Source of the DNA: Mycetohabitans endofungorum
Lineage (GTDB): Bacteria; Pseudomonadota; Gammaproteobacteria; Burkholderiales; Burkholderiaceae
Direction of reading: 5' to 3'
NCBI RefSeq assembly: GCF_002927045.1
Contig: NZ_PRDW01000012.1
Span: 1-64,000, forward strand
DNA length: 64,000 nucleotides
In this document: piece after piece, positions 1 to 8,892 of the stretch
Numbering within the stretch: position 1 is the stretch's first letter
Layout of the letters: each line of letters begins with the position of its first letter
Program-made: the position numbers and the translations under genes
The notes under the pieces: model-generated
The model's input: the letters and a program-made list of their open reading frames with translations, nothing else
What the model was told of the DNA's origin: nothing
Databases searched by the model: none

Positions 1-1
1 T

Positions 2-1588
2 GGCCGGCCGATTGCGAACACGCGCGTTTATTTGCTCGATGCGCACGGCCAGCCGGTACCACTGGGTGCGGTCGGTGAACTGTATATTGGTGGCGTGGGG
101 GTGGCGCGCGGCTATCTGAACCGCCCGGCGCTGACCGACGAGCGTTTTGTGCCGGATCCGTTCTCCGATGACGCTAATGAGCGGCTGTATAAGACCGGGG
201 ATGTGGCGCGGTATTTACCGGACGGCAATCTGGAGTTTGTGGGGCGCAACGATGACCAAGTGAAGATTCGCGGCTTTCGCATTGAACCGGGCGAGATCAA
301 AGCGTGCTTAACGGCGCACCCGCAAGTGCGCGACGCGGTGGTGCTGGCGCTGGGTGAAGGCCAAGATAAACGGCTGGTCGCGTATGTGCAGGCCGAAGCG
401 GACGAGCACCTGGCGAGCACGCTGCGTGCACAGGTGGCGGCGAGCCTGCCTGAGTATATGGTGCCTAGCGCGTTTGTGCGGCTGGACGCGTGGCCCTTGA
501 CACCGAACGGCAAGCTGGATCGGCGTGCGCTGCCCGCACCGGATGACGACGCGTTCGCGCATCAAGCGTATGAAGCGCCGCAAGGCGAGCTCGAGACGAC
601 GCTGGCGACGATTTGGGCGGAGCTATTGGGTGTCGAACGTGTGGGGCGGCACGACAGCTTTTTTGCGCTCGGCGGCCACTCGCTGCTGGCCATGCGCCTG
701 ATCAGTTGTGTACGTACAGCGTTAGGGGTTGACCTTGCTATTCGTACGCTGTTTGAGACGCCCACCCTCGCAAGCTTAGCACGCCATTTAGCTAAGCGTG
801 ACGGGATTCAGGAAAACTCGTTTTCCGTTCTGCTTCCGCTTAAACCCACAGGCAGCCGTACTGCTCTTTTCTGCATTCACCCCGGATTAGGTTTGAGCTG
901 GAGCTATATGGGGCTGTCCAATTACCTTTCCCCGGATCAGCCCCTTTATGGCTTGCAGGCTCGCGGGTTCGATGGAACAAGCCCGCTTGCGTCTACCCTT
1001 GACGAGATGGTGTCAGACTATCTTGAGCAAATGCGCCGCGTTCAGCCCAAAGGGCCTTACTGCCTTTTAGGATGGAGCCTCGGCGGCAATGTGGCGCATA
1101 GCATGGCTGTCCGACTCGAACACCAGGGCGAAAAAGTGGCGTTGCTGGCGTTACTAGATAGTACCCCTTTTGCGGGCAAAGCTTTTGAAGAGCAAGGAAA
1201 TCAAATTGACCAGGTGATGATTAGAAATGTGTTCGCTCACCACTATGGCAATGAGTTAGTCTCGGCGATGGACGAGCATTTATTGGAAAACACTGAGAAA
1301 ATTGCAAAGAATAATGGGCGTATCGTAAGAGATTATTCTCCATCACAGTACGGCGGTAATGCGCTATTGTTTCGAGCCACGGTAGCGGAGGCGGGATGTG
1401 AAACACTAGTCACGCCTGATGCGTGGAACCCTTATGTGCGCGGGAATATCGAAGTTTGCAATGTCCACTGCAGTCATGGAGCAATGCTCAAGCCGGAATC
1501 GACTGCCTTCATTGGTCCCATCCTAGCCCGCAAGCTAAATGAATTGGAGAATCAACAAGCTCAAGGACAGGTGAATGCGGTACGATAA
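2..1588 (+). CDS. Nonribosomal peptide synthetase, C-terminal A-PCP-TE part (5' end outside window)
   Basis: This is the last module of an NRPS; the reading frame is open from base 2, so the start lies upstream. Seen in order: the end of an adenylation domain ([18 protein letters not shown], the GFRIEPGEI core and [10 protein letters not shown], about residues 1-180), a peptidyl carrier domain with LGGHSLLAM (phosphopantetheine serine codon at 680-682), and a type I thioesterase with GWSLGG (nucleophile codon at 1076-1078). The terminal TE implies that the peptide is released here by hydrolysis or cyclisation. The specificity-determining A3-A5 residues are mostly upstream, so the substrate cannot be read. 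GC content drops slightly within the TE. The next frame overlaps the stop codon but is only a gene scrap. Confidence 0.95.
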   Translation, partial: GRPIANTRVYLLDAHGQPVPLGAVGELYIGGVGVARGYLNRPALTDERFVPDPFSDDANERLYKTGDVARYLPDGNLEFVGRNDDQVKIRGFRIEPGEIKACLTAHPQVRDAVVLALGEGQDKRLVAYVQAEADEHLASTLRAQVAASLPEYMVPSAFVRLDAWPLTPNGKLDRRALPAPDDDAFAHQAYEAPQGELETTLATIWAELLGVERVGRHDSFFALGGHSLLAMRLISCVRTALGVDLAIRTLFETPTLASLARHLAKRDGIQENSFSVLLPLKPTGSRTALFCIHPGLGLSWSYMGLSNYLSPDQPLYGLQARGFDGTSPLASTLDEMVSDYLEQMRRVQPKGPYCLLGWSLGGNVAHSMAVRLEHQGEKVALLALLDSTPFAGKAFEEQGNQIDQVMIRNVFAHHYGNELVSAMDEHLLENTEKIAKNNGRIVRDYSPSQYGGNALLFRATVAEAGCETLVTPDAWNPYVRGNIEVCNVHCSHGAMLKPESTAFIGPILARKLNELENQQAQGQVNAVR

Positions 1589-1895
1589 ACTTTACAGTGC
1601 AGAAATGCTCAATATCCTTAAGCGAGAATTCCTCGTATCGGAGCGCGGGCACTATTCGCTGCGCAAAGTCGCGGATGTGCTTGGGATCGGTTGTGATCAC
1701 CTGCTCCGGATTTCTGTGGATGCAGCGGACCGAATCCGCATTGACGCATTGCGCGCGGCCGTGCGCGACCTGCAGCGCCGCAATATTGGTCCGATGACGA
1801 TCGTGGGCATGGCGGGAACTACCGAGATGGGCGCTATCGATCCGCTCGATGCGCTCGCCGATGTGGCGCGTGTTTTAAGTCTGCGGAGGCGATGA
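1575..1895 (+). pseudogene. Fragment of a group II PLP-dependent decarboxylase
   Basis: The frame reads about 80 residues that resemble the middle of group II pyridoxal-phosphate decarboxylases (glutamate/DOPA/diaminobutyrate type): SERGHYSLRKVADVLGIG, then the AGTTEMGAIDPLDALADVA motif. It stops exactly where the conserved HVDAA region should follow. The N-terminal third and the PLP lysine region are absent, so no active enzyme can be made. The frame overlaps the NRPS end by 14 bases. It is probably the relic of a tailoring or precursor-supplying gene of the NRPS cluster. Family assignment rests on motif recognition only. Confidence 0.6.
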
Positions 1896-2277
1896 CGATC
1901 TTTGATGATATCGTGAGCAAGTTGCTGCGTAGCGCGAGGCCAGATACGTGCATCGTTTCGCCGGAACCCGCGCCGGACCCGGCAGCCACTATGGCGTCGA
2001 TGTCAGCGCCGTGCTGGACGCCCGGGTGCGCGAGAGCGGGCGGGTGCTGGATTGGCGGCGATCGTTGACCGATCTGTTGGCCGCGCTGGATATCGACGAC
2101 AGCCTTGAGCAGCGCAGCCGGCTTGCCGGCGAGTTGGGCTGCAACGGCCCGATTGACGACCCGGCGACGATCGAGCGGCTGCACGGCAAGCTGATGCATG
2201 CGCTAGCCGCCAATGGCGGAAAAGTCCCCCGCCGTTCTATTGAGCGGCGCGGTGTTGCGGATAACGAAACCGATTGA
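1892..2277 (+). pseudogene. DUF3597 family protein, frameshifted
   Basis: The gene starts at ATG 1892 behind GGAGG (1885-1889) and reads MTIFDDIVSKLLRSARPDT, the usual DUF3597 N-terminus. The conserved C-terminal domain (GVDVSAVLDARV, VLDWRRSLTDLLAALDI, and an ending at ANGGKVP) lies in another frame from about 1985. One indel between about 1975 and 1995 would rejoin the halves into the usual length of about 125 residues. The function of DUF3597 is unknown. Either the gene is broken or the sequence has an error here; the otherwise intact domain suggests the change is recent. Confidence 0.65.
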
Positions 2278-2377
2278 CAACGCCAATGACACAATCTAAC
2301 TGGACGTTGCCGATAGAATATCGGCTTCGCGCTGGCGGCCAAGGTGTCGCGTTTCCCTCCTTGTCACGATTTTCCAT

Positions 2378-2839
2378 ATGTATAAGAAAGGCGCTGTTGT
2401 CGAGATTCAATTCACCGCCAACCGGCTCAACGACCATGCAGGGGAGCCTTACTGGATCGACCTGGACCCGGACGAGGCGGCGGCTCTGTATCGGCAATTG
2501 CACGCCAGGTTTGCTAATGCAACGCCGCAGGCTCAACCGCTTATCGTATCGCTGGATGCACCGGCGGCCGGACACGACCCGGCGCGTGACGCACCACGTC
2601 AGGCGGGCCCCGCTGCACGGCTCGATACCGCCGCAGCGGTCCAGCCGGCTTCGGCGGAGCCCGACGTGGTCGCGTTCCGGCAATGGGTCTGCGTGATCTG
2701 CGGCTGGGTCTATGACGAGGCGTACGGCGCGCCGGACGACGGAATCCCGCCAGGGACCCGCTGGGACGACGTGCCGGCCGATTGGCGGTGCCCGCTTTGC
2801 GACGTTGGCAAGGCGGACTTCGCGATGGTCGAATTCTGA
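2378..2839 (+). CDS. Rubredoxin-type protein with an N-terminal extension
   Basis: The C-terminal 50 residues (about 104-153) are a typical rubredoxin: CVICGWVYDEAYGAPDDGI, PGTRWDDVPADW, then CPLC, giving the two CxxC knuckles that bind one iron for one-electron transfer. The first 50 residues are a separate hydrophilic segment with a WIDLDPDEAAALYRQL stretch, and residues 55-100 are a Pro/Ala/Asp-rich linker. Classical rubredoxins are about 55 residues, so this protein is a fusion. It is cytoplasmic, with no signal peptide. No oxygenase or reductase partner is adjacent, so the electron partner is unknown. The start at ATG 2378 is the first in frame. Confidence 0.8.
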   Translation: MYKKGAVVEIQFTANRLNDHAGEPYWIDLDPDEAAALYRQLHARFANATPQAQPLIVSLDAPAAGHDPARDAPRQAGPAARLDTAAAVQPASAEPDVVAFRQWVCVICGWVYDEAYGAPDDGIPPGTRWDDVPADWRCPLCDVGKADFAMVEF

Positions 2840-2992
2840 CCGATATCAATCGGTGTCACGATTCACCGGCATGCGTCGGGGAGGCCCGGCAGGCTTGCAT
2901 GGCATATTTTGCACAGCGCGGCTGAAGCCGGCCGTGGCCGATCGGTGCGGTCGCATTCCGCGTTGTTTTCTTGTCATGAGGAGCAATCCGTC

Positions 2993-3402
2993 ATGATCCG
3001 TGTCTTGGTGAAGTTGCTGTGCCGTACTACGCTATCGTCAGCGCTGTCCGCGGGCTGGTCGCCGCGCATGCCGACGGCGTGAGCTTTGTCGAGCCGAAGG
3101 ATGGCGCGCGGGTTAGCAATCCCGTCCATCTGAAGTTCGCGGTGGAAGGGATGAAGGTCGCGCCGGCCGGCAACATGACCCCGGGAACCGGCTACCATCA
3201 CCTGCTGATCGACGCTCAAGCGCTGCCCAACGGTGAAGTAGTGCCGGCCAATAATCATTCGATTCACTACGGCAAGGGCCAGACGGAAACGGACGTCATG
3301 CTGCCGCCCGGCAATCATACGCTGACGATGCAGTTTGCCGACGGCGCGCATCGCTCGTATGGGCCCGAAATGAGCCAGACGATCAAGGTTCACGTCAAGT
3401 AA
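2993..3402 (+). pseudogene. DUF4399 periplasmic protein, probable signal-peptide frameshift
   Basis: From about residue 22 the product is a clear DUF4399 protein (VSFVEPKDGARVSNPVHLKF, GMKVAPAG, GYHHLLID). The best start is ATG 2993, with GAGGAG at 2978-2983. That frame reads MIRVLVKLLCRTTLSSALSAG and then leaves the DUF4399 frame. A one-base shift near 3046-3055 would fuse it to LVAAHADGVSF, giving a textbook signal peptide with an AHA-DG cleavage site. A GTG at 3019 opens the downstream frame but yields a poor leader. So either the export signal is broken or the sequence has an error. The function is unknown; the predicted location is the periplasm. Confidence 0.65.
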
Positions 3403-3498
3403 ACTTGACGGGAAACTGCTGGATGCATTGGTGAACGCCATGCCGCTGACAGTTTGACACATTCGCGGTGCTTTCGCCGAAGCGGCCCGAAGACCGCT

Positions 3499-4836
3499 TC
3501 ACGCCGCGGCGGGTGCTCGCTCCGTCAGCGATTGTTGGGGCTCCTCGCCCGGTAGCGCAGGCAACGTCATGACAAAGCGCGCGCCGCCGAGCGCACCCTG
3601 TTCGAGCCATACGCGGCCGCCGTGCAGCAGCGCGATGCGTCGCACGATCGCCAGTCCCAAGCCGAAGCCGCCGGTTTGTCGGTCGCGGCTGGAATGCGGC
3701 CGGTAGAACGGCTCGAATACCCGTTGCCGATCTTCAATGGGGATGCCCGGGCCGTCGTCCTCGACAGCAAGCTGCAGCGCGCCATGCGCGTCAGTCGTCG
3801 CGCTCAGCGTGATGTTGGTGCTTGCATAGCGCAGGCCGTTGCGGACCAGGTTCAATAACGCGCGGGCAACCAGCTTTGGATCGCATACGTGTCGCTGTGG
3901 CGCACCCTGCGTCGATACCGACAGCGTCAGCCCTCGGTCGCCGACGTCATGCGCGACGCTGCCGGCGACGCTGTAGAGCAGCTCGTCAACCGCCACGCAC
4001 ATCGGCGTCTTGTGCGGTGCCAGCTGCTCAAGACGGCATAGCGTTAGCAATTCGGTAACCAAATCATTGAGTTCCCGCACGTCGGCGTGCAGTGCGTCGT
4101 GGCGCTCGCGCTGGCGCTCAGGTGAGTCCGGCGATGCAAGTAGTGCCAGCCCAAACTCGAGCCTGGCCAGCGGCGTCTTCAGCTCGTGCGAAATACCGTA
4201 CATCATGTCACGTTGCTGCAGGATCGAGGCCTCGATCTGCTCAGCCATCTCGTTGAATTGCCGTGACAGCGCATAGATATTGGATTTGCTGGATACCTGG
4301 GCCCGCGTGGATAGCTTGCCTGCGCCGAATGCACGGGCAGCGGCCTCGAGTTTGCGCAGATCGCGCCAGTGGTAACGAATCCATGCCCCAACGGCCAGCA
4401 GCATGGCGAGCGCGATAAATCCGTATGCGTAGATCTGGATGTCCAAATTGGTCAGCTCCTCCGGATTGGCGTGCACGATCATGCCGTCCGACAATGGCAT
4501 GTAGTAATGCTTGTTATCCATGCTCAGCACGATTTTGCCGGCACGCAGTCCGCTCAACTGCCGCGCGTCGAGCAACCGCTCGACGTCCTGCCATGTCATG
4601 AAGCTGAAGCCCTCGGTGCCATGCTCGCTCAGTTCGCGTAGCGCCACGGTGCGCTGATCGCCGGCGTGCCGCTCGAGATAGTCGGTCAGCAGGAACGCGT
4701 AGGTGGTCAGCGAATTGCGCGCCTGCTCGCTGGCGCGCTCATGAAAAATGCGAACAAACGACACGTTGACCAATGCGATGGCGGCGCCCGCGACGACGAT
4801 GACGGCCAAGTACAGATGGATCAGCGAACGAAGCAT
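3499..4836 (-). CDS. Sensor histidine kinase (RstB/EnvZ-like)
   Basis: A 445-residue membrane sensor kinase. Seen: a transmembrane helix at about 7-27, a periplasmic region of about 105 residues, a second helix at about 135-153, a HAMP linker (about 155-208), the H-box GISHELKTPLARLE with phospho-acceptor His217, the N-box (NLVRNGLRYA), and the G1 (EDDGPGIP) and G2 (GFGLGLAIV) boxes. The ATG at 4836 is preceded by GGAGGAG. It should pair with the response regulator immediately upstream on the same strand, but that gene is gutted. The kinase is therefore intact yet orphaned at this locus. The stimulus is unknown. Confidence 0.9.
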   Translation of the reverse strand: MLRSLIHLYLAVIVVAGAAIALVNVSFVRIFHERASEQARNSLTTYAFLLTDYLERHAGDQRTVALRELSEHGTEGFSFMTWQDVERLLDARQLSGLRAGKIVLSMDNKHYYMPLSDGMIVHANPEELTNLDIQIYAYGFIALAMLLAVGAWIRYHWRDLRKLEAAARAFGAGKLSTRAQVSSKSNIYALSRQFNEMAEQIEASILQQRDMMYGISHELKTPLARLEFGLALLASPDSPERQRERHDALHADVRELNDLVTELLTLCRLEQLAPHKTPMCVAVDELLYSVAGSVAHDVGDRGLTLSVSTQGAPQRHVCDPKLVARALLNLVRNGLRYASTNITLSATTDAHGALQLAVEDDGPGIPIEDRQRVFEPFYRPHSSRDRQTGGFGLGLAIVRRIALLHGGRVWLEQGALGGARFVMTLPALPGEEPQQSLTERAPAAA

Positions 4837-5129
4837 TGACTCCTCCCACGCGAACGGGCTGAATAGGTAGCCGCGTCCCAGATGGTCTTGATCTTGCGCG
4901 GCGCTGACGTAGCGTCTGCGAAGCGTCGCCTGAGTGGTGAGATGTTGGAATTGACGGAACGGTCCAGTGTGCCGAATTCGATACCGCGCAGTGCATCCAG
5001 CGCGACGTTCCCGCGCCGGACCCCATGGACCAAGAATTTGTCGCTGTCGAGGATCTCGCGCACCAACTGCGCGAGCTGGTCGTCATCCTCAATTAGCAGG
5101 ACCTTATGTTTAAGCGGTATGTCTTCCAT
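4826..5129 (-). pseudogene. OmpR-family response regulator with internal deletion and frameshift
   Basis: The gene begins with a good receiver start (HKVLLIEDDDQLAQLVREIL) and ends with a fragment of the winged-helix output domain (LDRSVNSNISPLRRRF, then IKTIW). About 130 codons between them, including the phospho-acceptor aspartate and most of the DNA-binding domain, are missing. After IKTIW the frame also slips: one extra G in the run near 4885 would restore GRGYLFSP, the family's usual ending. This is the former partner of the histidine kinase downstream. It cannot be phosphorylated or bind DNA normally. Confidence 0.8.
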
Positions 5130-5313
5130 GGTCTTTTTTGTGTCGCACCGGCCGATTCTATCCGGCCTAGCGGTGCCATGGATAGTGCGCAGACAGCCCA
5201 GGACAACCAGTTAAACGTCTGCTCTCCCTGGCGTTACCGCTGGCCACGTTGCCTGTCGCGCCACCGACTCATGCCGAGAACACCTATACGATCATGGCCG
5301 GTGGCGGTGTAGA

Positions 5314-5605
5314 CTATTCGCCGTTTTGCGCCGACACGTACACCATCTGGGCGTTGTCGCCCAGCAGAAACGCGTGGTTGGCGTCGGCCGACCGCGCGCA
5401 GGTAGTTCCACAGAGACGTGACGCGGCGCAGCTTGCGCAAATCCTCGCGGCAGCATAGCCAGAAGCGACGCGTGACGAATACTTCATCTGCTAGCACGGG
5501 CATGATCGCCAGATCGGCCTTGCGCGTGGACAGGATCACGAAATGCGGCACCGGCAGCAAGTCGATCGAGATGTCGGGATGGTGCGCGCTAAAGCACGTC
5601 AATTG
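5314..5605 (-). pseudogene. LysR-family regulator remnant
   Basis: Only scraps of the effector-binding domain survive: HPDISIDLLPVPHFV and TRKADLAIM, directly joined to PVLADEV and RRFWLCCREDLRKLRRV, followed after a one-base slip (near 5375) by ADANHAFLLGDNAQMVY to a stop at 5314-5316. The N-terminal helix-turn-helix and about 90 central residues are gone. It stands between the broken response regulator and the aminotransferase and may once have controlled a neighbour. It is non-functional as read. Confidence 0.75.
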
Positions 5606-5627
5606 TGGTGACAGGAAAAAACAGCCG

Positions 5628-6824
5628 TCACGCGCGCAGCACGCTCGCGATGGCGTCGGCGACCGCGCCGACGTTCTGCTCGTTCAGGCCCGCAACGCAC
5701 ATCCGCCCGGAGCGAACCAGATATACGCCGTGCTCGGTGCGTAGTCGGTCTACCTGCGCGGCGCTCAACCCGGTATAGGTGAACATGCCGCGCTGTTGGA
5801 TATAGCGCGACAATGTATCGTCGGCGACACGGCCCTGCAACCGCTGGTGGATTGCACGACGCATCGCGGCAATGCGCTTGCACATCGACGCGAGCTCGGA
5901 CTGCCACGACGCGCGTAACGCCGGCGTGCAGAGCACCCTGTGGACCACCTTAGCGCCGTAGGTCGGTGGGTTGCTGTAGTTAGCCCGTACCGCGCCGGTT
6001 AGCTGCCCGAGTACGCGCGTTGCCTCGTCAGCGGATTGGCATACGACGCTCAGGCCGCCGCAGCGTTCGCCATACAGCGAGAAGTTCTTCGAAAACGAGT
6101 TCGCGACCAGGCACGATAGGCCGCGCGCGGCTAGCTCTCGCACCGCGAAGGCGTCATCGTCCAGATCTGTGCCGAAACCCTGGTACGCCATGTCGACGAA
6201 CGGCAACAGCTCGTTTTGCTCAATTAGCGAGATGACCTCGCGCCATTGGTCGCGGTCCAGGTCGACGCCGGTCGGGTTATGGCAGCACGCGTGCAGTAGC
6301 ACGATGTGGCGCTTCGGAATCGCGCGCAACGCATCGAGCATCGCGTCAAAGCGCAAGCCGCCGGTGGCGCCATCGTAGTACGGGTAGGTGTTCACCGTGA
6401 AGCCGGCGCGTTCGAACACCACACGGTGGTTTTCCCAACTGGGGTCGCTGATCCACACCTGCGCGTTGGGGAAGGTGCGTCGCAGGAAGTCTGCACCGAC
6501 TTTCAACGCACCCGAGCCGCCCAGCGTCTGCAGCGTCGCGATGCGCCGACCGGCGCGCGCGCCGCATGCGTTGCCGAACACCAGCTGCTGTACTGCGTCG
6601 CGATAGGCAGGTAGTCCCGACATTGGCAGGTAGGGACGTGGTCCGATCTCGCCGGCCAGCGCATGCTCCGCATCGCGCACAGCAGCCATCACTGGCAGCT
6701 TGCCGTGCGCGTCGAAATAGATGCCGATGCTCAGATTCACCTTGTCGGCCCGGGGGTCGGCCTGGAAATCTTCGTTGAGCGACAGGATCGGATCACCGGG
6801 AAACGCTTCGACGTGCTCGAACAT
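5628..6824 (-). CDS. tyrB: Aromatic amino acid aminotransferase
   Basis: A 398-residue class I aminotransferase of the AspC/TyrB type, full length. PLP residues visible: Asn183 in CHNPTG, Asp211 and Tyr214 in DMAYQG, and the Schiff-base Lys246 in NSFSKNFSLYGERCGG. It interconverts aromatic amino acids (or aspartate) and their 2-oxo acids with 2-oxoglutarate in the cytoplasm. It lies 31 bases behind an AroP-like permease on the same strand, so the pair probably imports and transaminates phenylalanine or tyrosine. The ATG at 6824 has AGGA upstream. TyrB is preferred over AspC because of the permease neighbour; the sequence alone cannot exclude aspartate aminotransferase. Confidence 0.88.
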   Translation of the reverse strand: MFEHVEAFPGDPILSLNEDFQADPRADKVNLSIGIYFDAHGKLPVMAAVRDAEHALAGEIGPRPYLPMSGLPAYRDAVQQLVFGNACGARAGRRIATLQTLGGSGALKVGADFLRRTFPNAQVWISDPSWENHRVVFERAGFTVNTYPYYDGATGGLRFDAMLDALRAIPKRHIVLLHACCHNPTGVDLDRDQWREVISLIEQNELLPFVDMAYQGFGTDLDDDAFAVRELAARGLSCLVANSFSKNFSLYGERCGGLSVVCQSADEATRVLGQLTGAVRANYSNPPTYGAKVVHRVLCTPALRASWQSELASMCKRIAAMRRAIHQRLQGRVADDTLSRYIQQRGMFTYTGLSAAQVDRLRTEHGVYLVRSGRMCVAGLNEQNVGAVADAIASVLRA

Positions 6825-6855
6825 GGAATATCCTGAAAAGGTAAGACGTTATCGC

Positions 6856-8235
6856 TTAGAGGTCCCCGGATATCGCCAACGGCGCACCGGGCCGGCGAAA
6901 GCGATAGCTTATCGCTAACACCGCCAGCCAGACAGGAATCAGGTAGACTGACAGGCGCAACGGTGGCGTGCGGTACATCACGACTAGGATCGCGGCAAGG
7001 AACGTCAGGCACAGATAGTTCGTGAACGGATGGCCGACGCTGGCGAAGTGGCTCGTCTGGCCAGTCCTGCGCTTGTGCTGCCGAAAACGCAGGTGGATGA
7101 TGCTGATCATGGCCCAGTTGATCAGCAGCGCCGATACCACGAGTCCCATCAACAGTTCAAACGCCCGGGCCGGCATCACATAATTGATTACCACGCACAC
7201 GCCGGTGATCGCCGCCGATACCGCGAGGGCGGCGACCGGCACGCCGCGCCGGTTCACCGTGCCGAGCGCGCGCGGCGCGTTGTGTTGCCGAGCGAGCGAG
7301 TACAGCATCCGACTGTTGCTGTAGACCCCGCTGTTATAAACCGACAGCGCGGCGGTCAGTACCACGACGTTGAGCACGGTGGCCACCAGGTTGCTGTTCA
7401 TCGCGTGGAAGATCATCACGAACGGGCTGCCGCCGCTGGCGACATTCTGCCATGGATAGAGCGACAGCAGCACGGCGAGCGCGCCGACATAGAAAATCAG
7501 GATCCGGTAGACGACCTGGTTGGTGGCGCGTGGGATACTGTTGTGTGGATCGTCAGCCTCGGCAGCCGTGATGCCGACCAACTCCAGGCCGCCAAACGAG
7601 AACATGATCACTGCCATCGACATCGCCAGACCATTGGCGCCGTTCGGGAAAAAACCACCGTGCTGCCACAGGTTGGCAATGCTCGCTTGCGGGCCCGCCG
7701 AGCCGGACAACAGCAAGTAGGCGCCGAATATGATCATGCCGGCGATCGCGGCCACCTTGACGATCGAGAACCAGAATTCCACCTCGCCGTATGATTTCAC
7801 GCTGCCCAGGTTGATCGCGTTGATTAGCACGAAGAACGCCAGCGCCGAGGCCCACGTCGGCACGCCGGGCCACCAATATTGGATATAGATGCCGACCGCC
7901 GACAACTCGGCCATGCCCACGAGGATGTACAGTACCCAGTAGTTCCAACCGGACAGGAAGCCGGCGAAGCGGCCACAGTACTTGTCTGCGAAGTAACTGA
8001 ACGAGCCGGCGACCGGCTCGTCGACCACCATCTCGCCAAGCTGCCGCATGATCAAAAAAGCGATGCCGCCGGCCAATGTGTAGCCTAGCAATACTGACGG
8101 TCCCGCCATTTGGATCGTCTGCGCGATGCCCAGGAACAAACCGGTGCCGATGGCGCCGCCTAGCGCGATTAACTGGATATGCCTGTTTTTCAATCCACGC
8201 TTGAGCGCGGTATCTGTATTGTCTGCTACTGCCAT
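6856..8235 (-). CDS. aroP: Aromatic amino acid permease (AroP/PheP type)
   Basis: A 459-residue APC-superfamily transporter with about 12 hydrophobic segments. The N-terminus LKRGLKNRHIQLIALGGAIG, followed by GTGLFLG, is the hallmark of the AAT family, and the sequence follows E. coli AroP/PheP closely through IMRQLGEMVV, EPVAGSFSYFA and GWNYWVLY. It imports aromatic amino acids with protons across the inner membrane. The ATG at 8235 follows AGAGGGA. It precedes tyrB in one operon. A divergent Lrp-type gene starts about 190 bases away and is the likely regulator. A proline-specific permease (ProY) is the main alternative. Confidence 0.87.
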   Translation of the reverse strand: MAVADNTDTALKRGLKNRHIQLIALGGAIGTGLFLGIAQTIQMAGPSVLLGYTLAGGIAFLIMRQLGEMVVDEPVAGSFSYFADKYCGRFAGFLSGWNYWVLYILVGMAELSAVGIYIQYWWPGVPTWASALAFFVLINAINLGSVKSYGEVEFWFSIVKVAAIAGMIIFGAYLLLSGSAGPQASIANLWQHGGFFPNGANGLAMSMAVIMFSFGGLELVGITAAEADDPHNSIPRATNQVVYRILIFYVGALAVLLSLYPWQNVASGGSPFVMIFHAMNSNLVATVLNVVVLTAALSVYNSGVYSNSRMLYSLARQHNAPRALGTVNRRGVPVAALAVSAAITGVCVVINYVMPARAFELLMGLVVSALLINWAMISIIHLRFRQHKRRTGQTSHFASVGHPFTNYLCLTFLAAILVVMYRTPPLRLSVYLIPVWLAVLAISYRFRRPGAPLAISGDL

Positions 8236-8421
8236 GTGTCCCTCTATTTTTGTGGAATGAGACGCGGTGCCGCGTCGGTGGGGGTTGTCGGCCGGCCGCG
8301 CGGCCCTTGAGTACAGGCTGAGTTTATCGAGTGTGCCGGGAAATAGTATTGTGCAGTCCGCCGGGGCAAACCCTCGCTTATGCTATAAAGTTTCGTGTTT
8401 TGCAAAGAACGGGAAATCCAA

Positions 8422-8892
8422 GTGCAGATACTCAAGCTCGATCGTACAGACCGCCGGTTATTGGGCATACTACAGGAACAGGCGCGCGCTTCAAACTTGG
8501 AGCTGGCTGAGACGATACGGCTGTCGCCGGCGCAGACGCTGCGCCGCCATCGGCGCCTGGAGGAACTCGGTTTGATCAAACGGTATGAGGCCCGCCTCAA
8601 TGCACCGCAACTGGGCATTGGCGTCGTCGCGTTTATCCATGTGACGATGGAGCGCGGACATATCCACAACATGGCGCGGTTTCGCGAACTGATTGCCGAA
8701 CTCGCGCAGATACAAGAGTGCTTTTCAGTAACAGGGGACATCGACTACGTGTTGAAGGTCGTGGCGCGGGACTTAAAAGCGTTGTCGGCGTTTCTACTCG
8801 ATACGCTGCAGATCCCGGGCGTGAGCAAAGTGCGCTCAAGTGTATGCTTGGACGAGATCAAGTGCACGAGTGCGTTGCCGCTCGAGCTGTGA
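8422..8892 (+). CDS. Lrp/AsnC-family transcriptional regulator
   Basis: About 156 residues. There is an N-terminal helix-turn-helix (LDRTDRRLLGILQEQARASN, then LAETIRLSPAQTLRRHRRLE) and a C-terminal RAM ligand-binding domain (CFSVTGDIDYVLKVVARDLK). The GTG at 8422 gives the usual VQILKLDRTD start; another in-frame GTG lies at 8395. It is divergent from the aroP-tyrB operon, which it probably controls in response to an amino acid, by analogy with Lrp-family members beside amino-acid genes. The C-terminus (CLDEIKCTSALPL) matches the family ending. Confidence 0.88.
   Translation: MQILKLDRTDRRLLGILQEQARASNLELAETIRLSPAQTLRRHRRLEELGLIKRYEARLNAPQLGIGVVAFIHVTMERGHIHNMARFRELIAELAQIQECFSVTGDIDYVLKVVARDLKALSAFLLDTLQIPGVSKVRSSVCLDEIKCTSALPLEL

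Noticed and set aside
7030-7794. A 254-codon frame on the plus strand inside aroP
   Set aside because: Antisense shadow of the permease with His/Arg-rich low-complexity sequence.
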